NCBI RefSeq assembly: GCF_024586455.1
Contig: NC_065921.1
Coordinates: forward strand, 1,674,001-1,738,000
Reading direction: 5' to 3'
DNA length: 64,000 nucleotides
Source of the DNA: Bactrocera neohumeralis
Lineage: Eukaryota > Arthropoda > Insecta > Diptera > Tephritidae
The notes below the pieces were generated by a model. It saw only the letters and a list, made by a program, of their open reading frames with translations. It did not search any database and was not told where the DNA came from. Made by a program: the position numbers and the translations under genes. This document shows, piece by piece, positions 1 to 11,244 of the stretch. Positions within the stretch are counted from its first letter, which is position 1. Each line of letters starts with the position of its first letter.

Positions 1-3000
1 CTTCTGAAAATATAAGTAAAAAATTTAATAAAATGTGGACTTTTAATGAGTTTGACGAAACAATACAATTATATAAAGATTATTTTTGGAAACACTACAA
101 GTCTTTTTCGACCAAAGCCTTAAAATTTGCCTATTTATGGGTTACGGATCTTAGGCACTAGTCAAAATGGATCCATTGGAGAGATTAATATTCGCAATTA
201 AATCATTAATAAAGATGTGTCTCAGATGTCCACTGGAGGGTACATAGAACCTGGTGTGCGGAACTGAATAATGCCGTTTTCCATAGACTTTTGTACTGAC
301 CCTTATTTAGCCAAGAGATATACACACTTTCCCAACGAATTGCTGACATAAAAGGCAATTCTCGTTATCTCTCATATATAATATTTAAATATTCAAGCGA
401 CTGCCGCACAGTAAACATATCGAGATAAATGAAAGAAATGAAAGAAAATATAGAAATCACTTATCGCATTAAATAATAATAGAAATTTGCATTGGGGCCC
501 GCTCGTTCAAACGCTAGTACTTTTTTCTTATCAATTTGCGGAGAAAAGGCAAAGTTTTATCTGCATTTTATCACTGGCGCTGTCATCTTCACTCGGCTAC
601 TCATTATCATGGCCATTCTCATTTATATTTTATTTCATCGCATTTTCCTCGCTCATCCCGCAGCATTGCCAATATCGTCGCTCGTTCGCCCGCTTAGTGC
701 TGCTGTCGTTGCTGCTGCTGCGAACTCAACCCACACCGGCGTTGCTGACCTGCGGACCCAACTTTCCCCAGCAGCATTTGACATTTTTCACAGCCATAAG
801 AAAAGGCATATGGAGAGCATGAGCAGGAGCGGCAGCCAGTAAAGGAAGTATACTACACACACACCCACGAGCGAGTATATTGCGGAAAGGGCTCGGTAGG
901 CGCGAAACGCAAAAAATTAAAGAAAATCTTTAAAAACGTATTGAGCGTAGTGTAGTCACCATTCTACACAAGAATGTGAAGTATGTGTGTGGGTTGGATG
1001 TGAAGCTTAGAACTTTTGGATTGATAAAACCAAAAAAAAAAAAAATAAACGGCACTGGCATTGAGAAGTGTTAACACAAAATTCCGGCTGATAGTACTTT
1101 ACATGACCTATTTTATTGTATTATAAGTTGGTAGTAAACACCGAATAAAGCAGGTCAAAAAGCACAATCACCAAAAGCTCTGTGATGAGTAAAGTAAGTG
1201 GATAAATTTTGTTATTTCAAGAGGGTCTAAATCACGGCACACGTGATCGAAACAAATAACCAACTCATACAGTATCTCTCGACACTTAACAGTCTAGAAA
1301 CCTGTTATTATACCGGGAGAGAAAAGTAAGTATTTCTGAGAAAAGTGACTGTAAAACCTCATAGTTTCAAATTTATGCCGATAATTATTTACTTTTCCGA
1401 AAGAAGAGCTTGGGGCTCTCTATAAATGCTCACGATGCTCTGAGTTTCAGTCACAAATGAGACCGCATGTCGAAGGCTAAAGTTATGGAGAATATTCTAA
1501 CGATATTGATTATAGTTTCAGATGCGTTTTTCTGATTTACATTCTAAAACTACTAAGCCTTTTCCAGTTACAAAAGAAAGAAAAAGTTACGCAAAATACG
1601 AAAGCAAAGGTCACCAAAGCTGACTGTCGCTCAAGAAACGCACACGGCTACTTTCCATCTCTGCATTCTTGCCACATTTCAATTGCAAAGGCATTTTGGT
1701 GTGCAGACCTGAAATTTTATTAATTTTATGCGCCCATTGGCGTTGAATGATGCAAGTAAACTGGATTTCCGCCTCACTTGGCAGAGTACTTCAGAGCCGG
1801 AAGTTTCGAAAAATGCACCCGTCGGCACTTCGTCGAGTTTTGAATCCTAATAATAGGCGTGTTAGGCGCCGAAATGGATTGCTTGGCTGCGGCAGCGGCA
1901 GCGGCAGCGACAGTTTGACGTATGCAAATTGATTGATTGACTGTCATTAGCGGCATTTGTTGTTGTTAGCAATGGGAGGCGCGTAGTGAGTTGCACAGCG
2001 TGCACAAAAGAATAATGTAAGGAAGAAATATGTACGTATGTTCGAAATTGCTTGGTTGATTGAAATATATTTAGTATTCGCACTTTATTCAGAGTTTATT
2101 TTTTATCTTCAAACAGAGAACCGAAAAAATTAAAACGAAAAAAAGATCTTCAATATTTCCCATATAATTTTAGTGGTGATTGAAGGCTGTCCATTGCTCA
2201 TAGACAGGGTGCAGTACTCATTCGCGGAAACCAATTAGAAAGAAAGAGCACATATTTAAAGAAGCCATTTTAAGATTTCTTCAGTTCTTTCAATATTTCT
2301 TTACTTTAAAATATTTCGCACATTTGCTGCTTTGGTGTTTAATTTTGTCTGCAACCGAAATCGGTTTCATCTTCCATTGTCAGTTTTTCATGTAATTTCG
2401 ATTTCTAATTTGTGAGCTTTCTTTCATGGTGGCCAATTCGTAACCAGATTATTGTAGGGCGAGCTTTGCGGCACACAATCAGCCAACAGTAGTCAACACT
2501 TCTCCGGGCAATAGCAAGATGGCCTGCCGTAACTGTCCCAAGCGATATCACTTTTTTGTTAACAAAGCTTCCGCAATTGCTTTCGCAAAATAGTTGTTTG
2601 TTGACAAAAGGGACATGAAAAAGAACTGTTTAAGGAGTGTAGCTGAGGATACGCAAATGCAATCAATTTGCTCCAGTGATTCTGCCAACAACAATTACGT
2701 AAAGATCTCTGCGGCAAGCAGTGCTTTTCGGTTTGCTTCGCCTCTTGTTTTTCTGCATTTTTGTGTTTTGTTTTCGTTTTTTGCAAAATTTTACTCATTT
2801 GTCTTTGTTTATGTTTGGTGGGGTTTGGCAAGATGTTGCGTATACGCAATGTTGGTTCTAATGAGTTTGTATACCAGAGCATTTATACCGTACACTATTC
2901 TTGTTTGTGGGTATGAATATTGTTTTTGAGTTTTTAAGCTGCTACATGCGTCTAAATCTTTGTATATACATGAATTTATAGTATATATAAATCCACAAAC

Positions 3001-3757
3001 AAATTTCAATGTGCAGGAGCGGGAATTGCAGTGATAGCCATGCCATGCTGCGATTTTGGCGTACTACACTTTTGAATGGGGTTTGAGAGTGCAGTGTTTT
3101 CTAGCATGTTAGACGCTTTTTGCTGCTAATATAAATTTTTTGTTGTACTGCACTTGTTTCGCCTTTCGGATTGGCTTATGTCAGAAGTCACATTTCCTGC
3201 GACATTTTATAACAAATCCCTTTGTATTGAAGTGTACATTCTAGAAATAGCCAGTTCAGATTGCAATAGATTTTTAATAGTGCCTGAACAAGAAATAAAA
3301 GTGTGGCCGGTATTTCTTATATCCAAAAAAATAGTGATTTGTAGGATGGGGTTTGTAGGAGACAAAGAAATGGTCTTACATATGTATGTAAACCAATCAG
3401 TCAGCAAGCTGAAATGCCGAATACTCCATTAAGAAAAGAAGCATCTTAGTTGAACTGTGGCACCCCAGACTAGCTTTCAAAAGTCGAGATATGTGCTTAA
3501 GTTGGCGATAGTGAAGAGCAACAACAACTTCCCAACTAATTTATACATAATTCATGTTCATATTGATTCTGACCTAAAAGTAAGACTTATTTATTAGTAT
3601 TTTCCAATTCACATCATTACTTTGAGTTTATCATTCTGGCTTAACCTGCAAATGTGTGTAGAATATGATAGAATGATCATTTCAACAAATTAAAAATAAT
3701 TAAGCTCTTTGACTTACTGTGTGTTAACTGTTCAGACGCCAGTTGGCTCGCTGTTGC
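1..3757. other. Region downstream of 5-HT1A: 3' UTR and intergenic sequence
   Basis: AT-rich sequence with no gene I can support. Short overlapping reading frames at 487-842 and 1747-2083 are in low-complexity or GC-rich tracts with no recognisable domain. There is a poly-A run near 1030-1045 and a GCNGCN-type tract near 1890-1910. The part nearest 3757 should be 3' UTR of the receptor. Confidence 0.5.
3590..3595 (-). promoter_or_regulatory. Candidate polyadenylation signal AATAAA for 5-HT1A
   Basis: Reading the minus strand, AATAAA occurs about 165 bases after the stop codon. The hexamer is common in AT-rich DNA, and the true 3' end could be much further downstream. Confidence 0.3.
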
Positions 3758-4729
3758 TTAAATCTTTCCACTGCGATAATGTACCGGACGATGACCGCCG
3801 AAGAGTATGCGTTTGAACGCCTGACGGAACTCCGGACTGAATATCGTGTAAATGACGGGATTCAGCGTTGAGTTGAAGTAGCCGAGCCAAAGGAATACCG
3901 ACGCAAGCCCATCGTTAATCTCGCAAGTCTCACACAGCGGCAATAGCAGTGCCATTACAAAGAATGGCAGCCAACAGATAACGAAGGCACCGGTGATGAT
4001 AGCCAATGTTTTGGCCGCTTTTCGCTCACGTTTAGCTTCCAACGTCTCCTTGCGTTTTGTCACCTTATGTACGGGATTGGCTATGCTGGATAATGGCTGC
4101 GGGTGCTTCAGCTTGGGTGTGGGCGTCAGTTGGCAGGAGGATGTGGCAGCCAGGGGCGTCGCTGCGGGCGCCAGTGGATGCAGATGTTCGTCACCACCGC
4201 TACTTGCGGTGATGGCGGTTGTTGGTGTTTGTGGCGACAGCGCCGATATGGAAGTGATTGTGGTGGCGTTGGAGGCACATGCAGCCGGCGGTGCTGTCTT
4301 GCTGCCGACTGACGGGGTCGCGGTGTCAGCATGCTGTTGCACTTGCTGCAACTGCTGCTGGAGCTGGGGATCCTCTAGTACCTCCGCAGTGCCGTTGGCA
4401 GCCGTGGCTGCGGGTGTGCCGCCATTTATCGAAGCGTGTGTAGAGCTTATGCCGTTGCTGTCGTTCGGGGCTACTATACATACTTTAGTCGTTGATGTTG
4501 TTGTTGTTGCCGTTGTGCTAGGCAGCTTATTGTTTTCTAAAGTTGTTGTCGTTATCGTCGCTTCCGAAATTGCCGCCGTGGTTATTGTATTTATATTGCT
4601 ACTACTGTCTTTATGTTGTTGTTGCTGCTGTTGTACTGTTGAGGTTGATTTGGATGCTGTATGTTGTTGATTAGCTAACGCTACCAGGTGGGATACAGTC
4701 GATATTTGGCTTGTCGAAGTGGTCGCAAT
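3758..4729 (-). CDS. 5-HT1A: 5-HT1A terminal coding exon: rest of third loop, TM6, TM7, C-terminus
   Basis: 323 codons plus TAA at 3760-3758. The acceptor is CTCTACTTTAG|ATT at 4731/4730. Residues 1-220 or so finish the third loop: QISTVSHLVAL, a Q6 run (33-38), Thr/Ala-rich filler, EVLEDPQLQQQL, and NATTITSISALSPQTPT (from 154). From about residue 226 comes the basic KRKETLEAKRERKAAK, then TM6 with the CWLPFF switch motif (252-257), the third extracellular loop LCETCEINDG, and TM7 with FNSTLNPVIY (NPVIY at 290-294). After TM7 come FSPEFRQAFKRILF (helix 8) and the short tail GGHRPVHYRSGKI. The short tail and long third loop are typical of insect 5-HT1 receptors. The CAG/CAA and ACA repeats create a long antisense reading frame that I regard as spurious. 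Confidence 0.96.
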   Translation of the reverse strand: MATTSTSQISTVSHLVALANQQHTASKSTSTVQQQQQQHKDSSSNINTITTAAISEATITTTTLENNKLPSTTATTTTSTTKVCIVAPNDSNGISSTHASINGGTPAATAANGTAEVLEDPQLQQQLQQVQQHADTATPSVGSKTAPPAACASNATTITSISALSPQTPTTAITASSGGDEHLHPLAPAATPLAATSSCQLTPTPKLKHPQPLSSIANPVHKVTKRKETLEAKRERKAAKTLAIITGAFVICWLPFFVMALLLPLCETCEINDGLASVFLWLGYFNSTLNPVIYTIFSPEFRQAFKRILFGGHRPVHYRSGKI

Positions 4730-7700
4730 CTAAAGTAGAGTGAGAGCAGAATGGATTGTGAACGTTAGACAAAAAATTTGTTTCCTATATACATTCAAGT
4801 GCACGAGGAAAAAACTTAATCCTTTCAATTGTGAATATAATAGTGCATGGAAGAAAATAAATTTCAGTTATCAATGAAATTCTCAAAAATAGTTTTGAAA
4901 ACAATGCGGTAAACTATTTCTGTGGTCTAGTTTCGAACAAAGCTTAATTTTAATATGATAATGTTGGTAACTCTACCATTTTGTGAAATTAATGGCAATC
5001 ATAAATAAAGGGTGATCCATTTTGAGGTTCCCTACAGTTCTAAAGAAAATACACAGAAACTTCAATTTTAATTGAGACCGTTTATTATCACTGGAAAAGA
5101 ACATTCTTTGGTCTATATTTTTTGATGATTGTCTCCTTCAAATGTTGGCCGCGGCTACGTCTCAGATTGTCCATTCGTTGAGTCCAATTTTTGATGACTC
5201 GTTCGAGCATTTCCACTGTTAACTGGCCAACAAGACGCGTGATGGTTGGCTCCAAGGCCTGAATCAAAGCAGGATTGTCCGCATAGACTTGAGACTTTAC
5301 ATATTTTCACAGTAAAAAGTCTAAAGATGTGGCACCTCACCATCTTGGTGGCCAATCGACCGGCTCAAAACGTGAAATTATCTGCTTACCAAAGTGTTCT
5401 CTTAATAAATCCATTGATTGAAGCGATGTGTTGGAAGTAGCATCGTTTTGTTGAAGCCAAATGTCGCCGAGATCGCGAGCTTCAATTAAAGGCATCAACT
5501 AGTCGGTTTTCATGGGCGCGATTGACGGTTACGTTCTCACCGGCGTCATGTGTGAAGTAATATGGACCGATGATTCTGCCGGCTTAAAAACCATACCAAA
5601 CTTTTGTTTTTTCTAGATGAAATGACAGCTCTTGCATCCTTACAAATTGCTCTTCGTCCCAAATATGGCAATTTTGCTTGCTTACATTCCCATTGAGCCG
5701 GCTTCATCGCTGAAGAAAGTTTGGCTCGAAAATGTTGGATCTTCTTGGAACTTGTCAAGAGCCCATAGAGCGAAGCGATGTCGCTTGGGAAGTTCTTGTG
5801 GCTTCAGTTCTTGCGCCAAGTCATTCCATACGCCAGTCCGAGTTGCTGCGAACGGCTCTGAATCGACTCTCTACGGCCTTCGTGTACACTCTTAGCTACG
5901 GCTGCTATACTTTCTTCACTGCGATATGGACGTGGACTATTTGGTCGCATATTATCCGATAATGAATGCTGAGTTTCAAAATGGGTGATGGTGTTGCGAA
6001 TAGTACGCTCAGTAGGCCTATTATGTTGACTATAGTGGGGCCAAGCGTGCGAAATACATGCTTACAGAACGTGAATTTTCGTAATAAATCTGTAAACGTT
6101 GTTCAGGTGTAATCTTTCCATGAAGAAATGCCAAACAATACTGAACAAAAATAAGATGACAGTTTGACACGACTCACGCGTGATCTATCAAAAGAGGCTA
6201 TTGATAAAAGTACCTCTACTTGGATCACCCGTTACAAGTACTTGGTGTTAGTATTTGACACCGAAATAACCACATCGTTATTAACCTCAGTTAAGGAAGC
6301 TCTCATCTTTTCTTTTTCATAACATACATACGTAAGAACATGTAATACTTTTTAAATACTTTTGCACTACTCCCTAAAGTGTTGCTTCAAGGTGTGCGAG
6401 CCGAAGTCCTGCAGCCCATTCACAGTCAGAGTTGGTCGCACAAATCAAACAAACTGCACTCATAAATTTTAGAAACCAGTCCATCTTAAGAAACTCAATC
6501 AGCTCGTGCATGAATTATGGAACTTATCTTTATAGGTTAAAATTTTATGACTCCTCAGATAAAAACCACATCGTAATAAGCACACACACAGCTGCTCATA
6601 AATTTGTAATAATGAAGAGCATTTCACTCACAATTAGCAAGAGTGTTTCCTTGAACTGGCAAAGAACGTTGTCAACTATTGAAGGTGAGGAGTTTCTAGC
6701 TGAGGTGTCTCCAAAAGAGTAATTTTTGAATCTCTGTGATTAAGTAATTTTTAAAAAGTAGATGAAGGACAATGTCACTGCAGGCCGTTGGCGTATGCTA
6801 GTAAAGAAATATCACAAAATGAACAAATACCGTTAACCAATTGAAATTATAAATGGATTTGGGCGCTCACTTCATAACCTAAACTAAGCCAGAGATCGAA
6901 AGAAAAATTAAAAATTTCGTAATCTAATCTCAAACCTAAAGCTTATATAGCGTAAGTCTGAAGTTGGGTATTTATATTATTAATATTGCTTTCTTCAAGA
7001 AATGGGTCGGCGTTTCTCTTTCTTGATTGCAATTTGTTTGCTTCATCTTCCTCAGTCCATCTATGCACGGCACCCGAATAAATAAGTTTATAATTCCATG
7101 CTCCGAGGGGAGCTTCCCCACACCGTGCGCGCCTCTTCCAATCAAACATTGCGCTTTTGTATCTTACGCTCAATTTAATCAAATTAATGTTGTATTTCAG
7201 TAAATTCATTTCATTTTATTTCCATTTTTATTTGCGGAAACCAACGTGTACGCGCCTTCGCAAACACACACTCCAGTGCGTGCTCGTACGTGTGTTTGTG
7301 GGTGTCATTTGACGACGAAATTGGCATTGCTGTGCCAGCAACGTCTGTGGCACGAGCTCAGCGCCAATTCCGCTATTCCGTTTTTACGTTATTTTCAGCG
7401 CTGTTATTGTTGTGGTTGTTGTTGTTGATCGCCGTTCAAGTGTTATCGATATTATTGCGGGTTTACGAGGTGTGCGTTGCGCGCCTTCGCCGTCAGTTAG
7501 CGGAGCAGATTTTTACAACAAGTATTCTTAATATAAATTTTCATCACGGCCATCAATGACACTTTTATGGGGCGCCGCGGTTCGCAGGAATATTGTATGC
7601 ATAACGGCACATGATTACCACAAAAGTTTGAGGTTATGAGCGATGAGTATCCCAACATCGGCTAGGTCAGAGCACCAAAAACAAGTGTTTTATTTTAATG

Positions 7701-10700
7701 CCACCCGAAAATATAAATATAAAAAATTTTGTAATAGTGAACTTTTTCAGTGGCGCAAATATTCGTATATTCGTGAAATAAATGTACATTTTGTTTGAAG
7801 GGTCGCGCTGTCCGCTATCAATAACCCGGAACGAGAGGCTGCAGTGGGATTTCGCGCTGTTTTTTTTTTGTTTTTATGTTTTTTTAATATTGACTCTGTT
7901 AGCTTTTGCTGTCGCTATATGCCAGCAAAGCGGCACAGTTTCCTTTGGCGATATTAAATATGCCTTGGCGTATACGTTACCCACACGCAGGCACCAGCTC
8001 AGTGGCGTTCACTTACTCTCCGCTCATTACTTTTTCACGCTGTCCGCTTTCACATCGCGAGTTATCATTATATACAGCACACAATGCGCATTACATAAGA
8101 TAATAATAAGGTGGGGATTATGCACTCTTGCAAATCTTATACTAATTCGAGTAAATATGTGACTGCCGCCTGCTGTCAGTGCTTATGTAAATGTGTGTGT
8201 GCGTATTTATGTTTAATTTAGTGCAAGGGCGCTTTTTCGGCACATATTTGAGGCGGTCTGGCGTAAAATTAATTTAATATGCACGCTTATCCACATTTCC
8301 TTAGTGGAAGGTACATTTACTTGTTCGATTTTCGACATGGCGAGCGCATGTTTAAAATTTACTGTGAAATTATCCAAAAAGAGAACAGTTCTTACACAAA
8401 ACATACATACGTTTAATCACTGCTCAAATGTACATAGATCAGAGTTCAACGAAGGTTTTGGGTGCATGGAATGCGTTGGTGTGGTCCAACACAGTCGCAA
8501 TTTATGTTAGTTGAAACTTTAATATCAAGTGAGACATGACGACAGCTCCTTTTTTGTGAGCTCAGCTACCTTTGCTTGCTTCCACCGGCTTTAATATTTC
8601 ACTCAATTTAACTGCAATCCATATATCTGTGTGCAAAATGTGACCCCAACTTTATGCTTGGCCTTACAATTTGATTTCGGTTGTTTATTGAAATGTCATA
8701 ATATATTTATCCGCCCATACCTTTATTTTTCCATCCTCTGCCAATTTGTGAGGCAAACCGCAGCGCATAAAAAATATCAAATAAAATGCTAAAGTGAATT
8801 AGTGCGCATGTAGATGTGGGGGGCGAGCAACGCGGCAGTTTTTCCAACAGTTTGCCATGAGTCCATCGCTGGTCCGTTGTCTGGCTCTGGTGCGTTGGCA
8901 GAAACCTTGCCAAGGCAAATATTTGTTCTGTGTCGAATGTTGATTGTGAAAAATTGTGCGCTGCTTGAACAGCAGGCTTCCTAATAAATACATATTTACT
9001 TCAAACCGCACATGGAGATTTGCGCAAACAATGACAGACAATTGAAGGTCATTTATCTGTTTTCCGAATGGTGACCAACGCATTTAGGTGTAGACAAATT
9101 ATCGAAATAAGACCCGGTTGCGTTTGACGTTCACGCCGAACTCGATGAAATGAGAAGTGGCGGCTGAGAGAATTACTTTGGGATTGGGATGGACTCAACA
9201 GGCTGACGTTAGATATTAGTTATAAGAAACGGGGCTCAATGCACCGTCAATGATACTTATCAACTTCACACACTTCACTTCTAGAGAAAATAAGTATTCT
9301 TTTTTTAATTCAAGGTAATTTGGTTAAATAATTGCTAGAATTAATCACCTTTCATTCCAAGGCAGCTGAAAGCTTAAAGATTATTATTTAATTATTATCC
9401 AATAAATGGATGTCTCTGTCACGGTTAATAGAATAAGCTTAAAACAAAAGCTACTTAATTCAAGCCCAGGATGACTCTGACCAAGAACCATAGCTTCAGA
9501 TGAAGTTGAAGTTGTCAATGGGAAGCGGATTAGTTTATCCTTCAGCGAATGAGAGACAACAAAAGTCGTTGTTGTCAGCTCTAAATGTCCGTCGGACATA
9601 CGTTGAGAGCATTTCTATATAAATTTCACTCATCTCAGTACTCAGTACATAACTGTGTGAGAAACTCACAAGAAAACTTACTAGACGTAATGTGTGGTGA
9701 TTCCGCTCCGCCCGCTCCTACTTTTCAGTAGATCTGAAGATTCTTCTACTCATTCTGTTAGACATTCTGAACCATTGGCAATAGCTGAATTGCGCAAGAA
9801 GGCGGAAAGTTTAATAAAAATAAATCTCAACTGACACTATATTTAATGAGTGATAATTGCAAATTTTTGTACCGTACGAGTAAAGCGATTATAAAGTTAG
9901 TGTGAATTCATGGCGCCTAATGCCAAAATTAATATATAGTACACATGTACTCGTATCAGCATAAGTATCTTCTGCTTGCTTATTCATGAGTTTTGTGCGT
10001 TCTCTCTGGCCAACTAAGATCCTTCGAGGTCAGTTTGCATGAAGTTAAAAATTACAGCGTGCGAAGCTTAAAAGTTAACCAAACCATGAAGTTCAGCAGT
10101 GCATTGCTCGGGACGCTGGCCGAGTTACCAAAGCCACTAAACTACTAAGAAAATCGAGGCGACTTTCAAAGTTCAAGTGTAAACAACAAATTAAGGGATT
10201 CGAAATTGATGCCTTGAATAAATTTTACTGTCATCCGTTCAAATTTATTGACTTTGCGGCACATTTACTTGGCTTTTGGAGCTGCACAAATACAAGAAGT
10301 GATATGAGTGTTTAAATTCGAGATTAGTTTGGGCTAGTTGACTGACTTGGAAAAAGAATTAGGTGCTTATATGTAGCAGACATGTAGTTAGTGCAGCATT
10401 TACTTATTTCGGGCTATATGTGTATATGTGTGCATATGGGAAAATAAAAAAAGTGCTAATTTCTTACTAAATGCAGTACTCAACCTTTTTTAAATTGTTA
10501 AGGATTGTTATAATCAGATCAAGAATCGCAACACCTTCCTCCGCCTATATTTTCCAATAACTTTTCTAAAAAGATTTTGACCTAATGCTAGTCAATATTG
10601 TGCAATCCCGCAAACATAGAAGTAAACAAAAGTTATTACTGCTTCTTGAGCTTTCTGCGAGTTTCTTTTAATTTATTTATTTTTTCAGTTTGTCTCAAAA

Positions 10701-11013
10701 TCTATTTGATGCCTGCAAACAATTTCTATATTTTTTTTAATTGGCGTGCAAAGTTTACGTATCTTCACAAATTGCAGTCGTAAATCCCTTAGGCAAATTT
10801 ATTATTTAGTGGCGGAACTGGGTCTGTCTTTAAATGTTTGTTTGTGACTGAAATTCGTTTGACATTACGCCAATTATCCCAAAACGGCCCTTTGTCTCGT
10901 GCTGAAAATTTGTATTTGTGCGTGGCTTATTGCCACACGCAGGGATGAGCTGACATTCAGGTGCACACAAAGGGAGCGTTCAACATAACCTTAAATTTGT
11001 TATCCGTACTCAC
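4730..11013 (-). other. 5-HT1A intron between third-loop exons (6.3 kb)
   Basis: Intron bounded by GTGAGT (11013-11008) and an acceptor at 4730. The only recognisable content is the mariner-like element at 5010-6230. The rest (6231-11007) is AT-rich with scattered CA/TG runs, and I see no conserved exon in it. Confidence 0.85.
5010..6230 (-). mobile_element. Degenerate full-length mariner-like element, DNA-binding to C-terminal regions recognisable
   Basis: 1221 bp bounded by imperfect inverted ends: GGGTGATCCATTTTGAGGT on the left, and GGGTGATCCAAGTAGAGGT when the right end is reverse-complemented. Minus-strand translation, with many stops and shifts, shows the ordered remains of a transposase. 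These are a helix-turn-helix-like segment near 5990 (ETQHSLSDNMRP, RSEESIAAVAKSV), the region before the first catalytic Asp near 5710-5650, a KVWYGFKPAESS segment near 5600 matching the usual VWCGLWAGGIIGP, and a C-terminal helix region near 5220-5160 (SGNARTSHQKLDSTNGQ). It belongs to the insect mariner-like family whose transposases carry EAHFWLNG. A TA duplication is not evident. Inactive. Confidence 0.8.
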
Positions 11014-11244
11014 CTCTTCGGGATTATTGCTAAACATCGTGGTCGACTCGACGCCCGCACGACTCTTACTGTCCACATTACTGCTGCTGAACTCGGTGTC
11101 CTCCACGGTGTTCACCGTGTTCGTTGAGTTGCCTTCGACCAGTCCGAGCGTTGTTTGGCCGACGGCGGTGCTGGCGTGAGCTGCCCCGAATTTGCCGATA
11201 CGCAATCGAAGACGGTTGCGCTTCTTCTGCACAGCCAAGTCGGG
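11014..11244 (-). CDS. 5-HT1A: 5-HT1A coding exon: middle of third intracellular loop
   Basis: 77 codons, phase 0 at both ends, entirely cytoplasmic loop. It starts PDLAVQKKRNRLRLRIGKFG, a basic segment, and continues through an alanine- and threonine-rich stretch to GLVEGNSTNTVNTVEDTE, FSSSNVDSKSRAGVE and TTMFSNNPEE. The acidic and serine-rich second half matches the Drosophila 5-HT1A loop almost residue for residue, as I recall it, although most of this loop is poorly conserved. The acceptor is CATTTCAG|CCC and the donor GAG|GTGAGT. Several Ser/Thr residues beside acidic ones suggest kinase sites; this is inference. Confidence 0.92.

Noticed and set aside
487..842. Two overlapping ~110-residue plus-strand frames
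   Set aside because: They overlap in different frames, have no recognisable domain, and lie in sequence with no splice or promoter support.
3993..4670. 225-residue plus-strand open frame
   Set aside because: It is antisense to the terminal 5-HT1A exon. Its Cys/Val runs are just the complement of CAA, CAG and ACA repeats, with no domain of its own.
3758..4729. Assignment of the receptor to 5-HT1B
   Set aside because: Loop and C-terminal sequences (GGHRPVHYRSGKI, IHSRTS, NSTNTVNTVEDTE) fit 5-HT1A. The fly paralogue, as I recall it, has a different tail and lacks these blocks.
7246..7559. Overlapping frames rich in Cys, Leu and Val
   Set aside because: Composition comes from TTG/TGT-rich DNA; the frames overlap one another and show no conserved motif.
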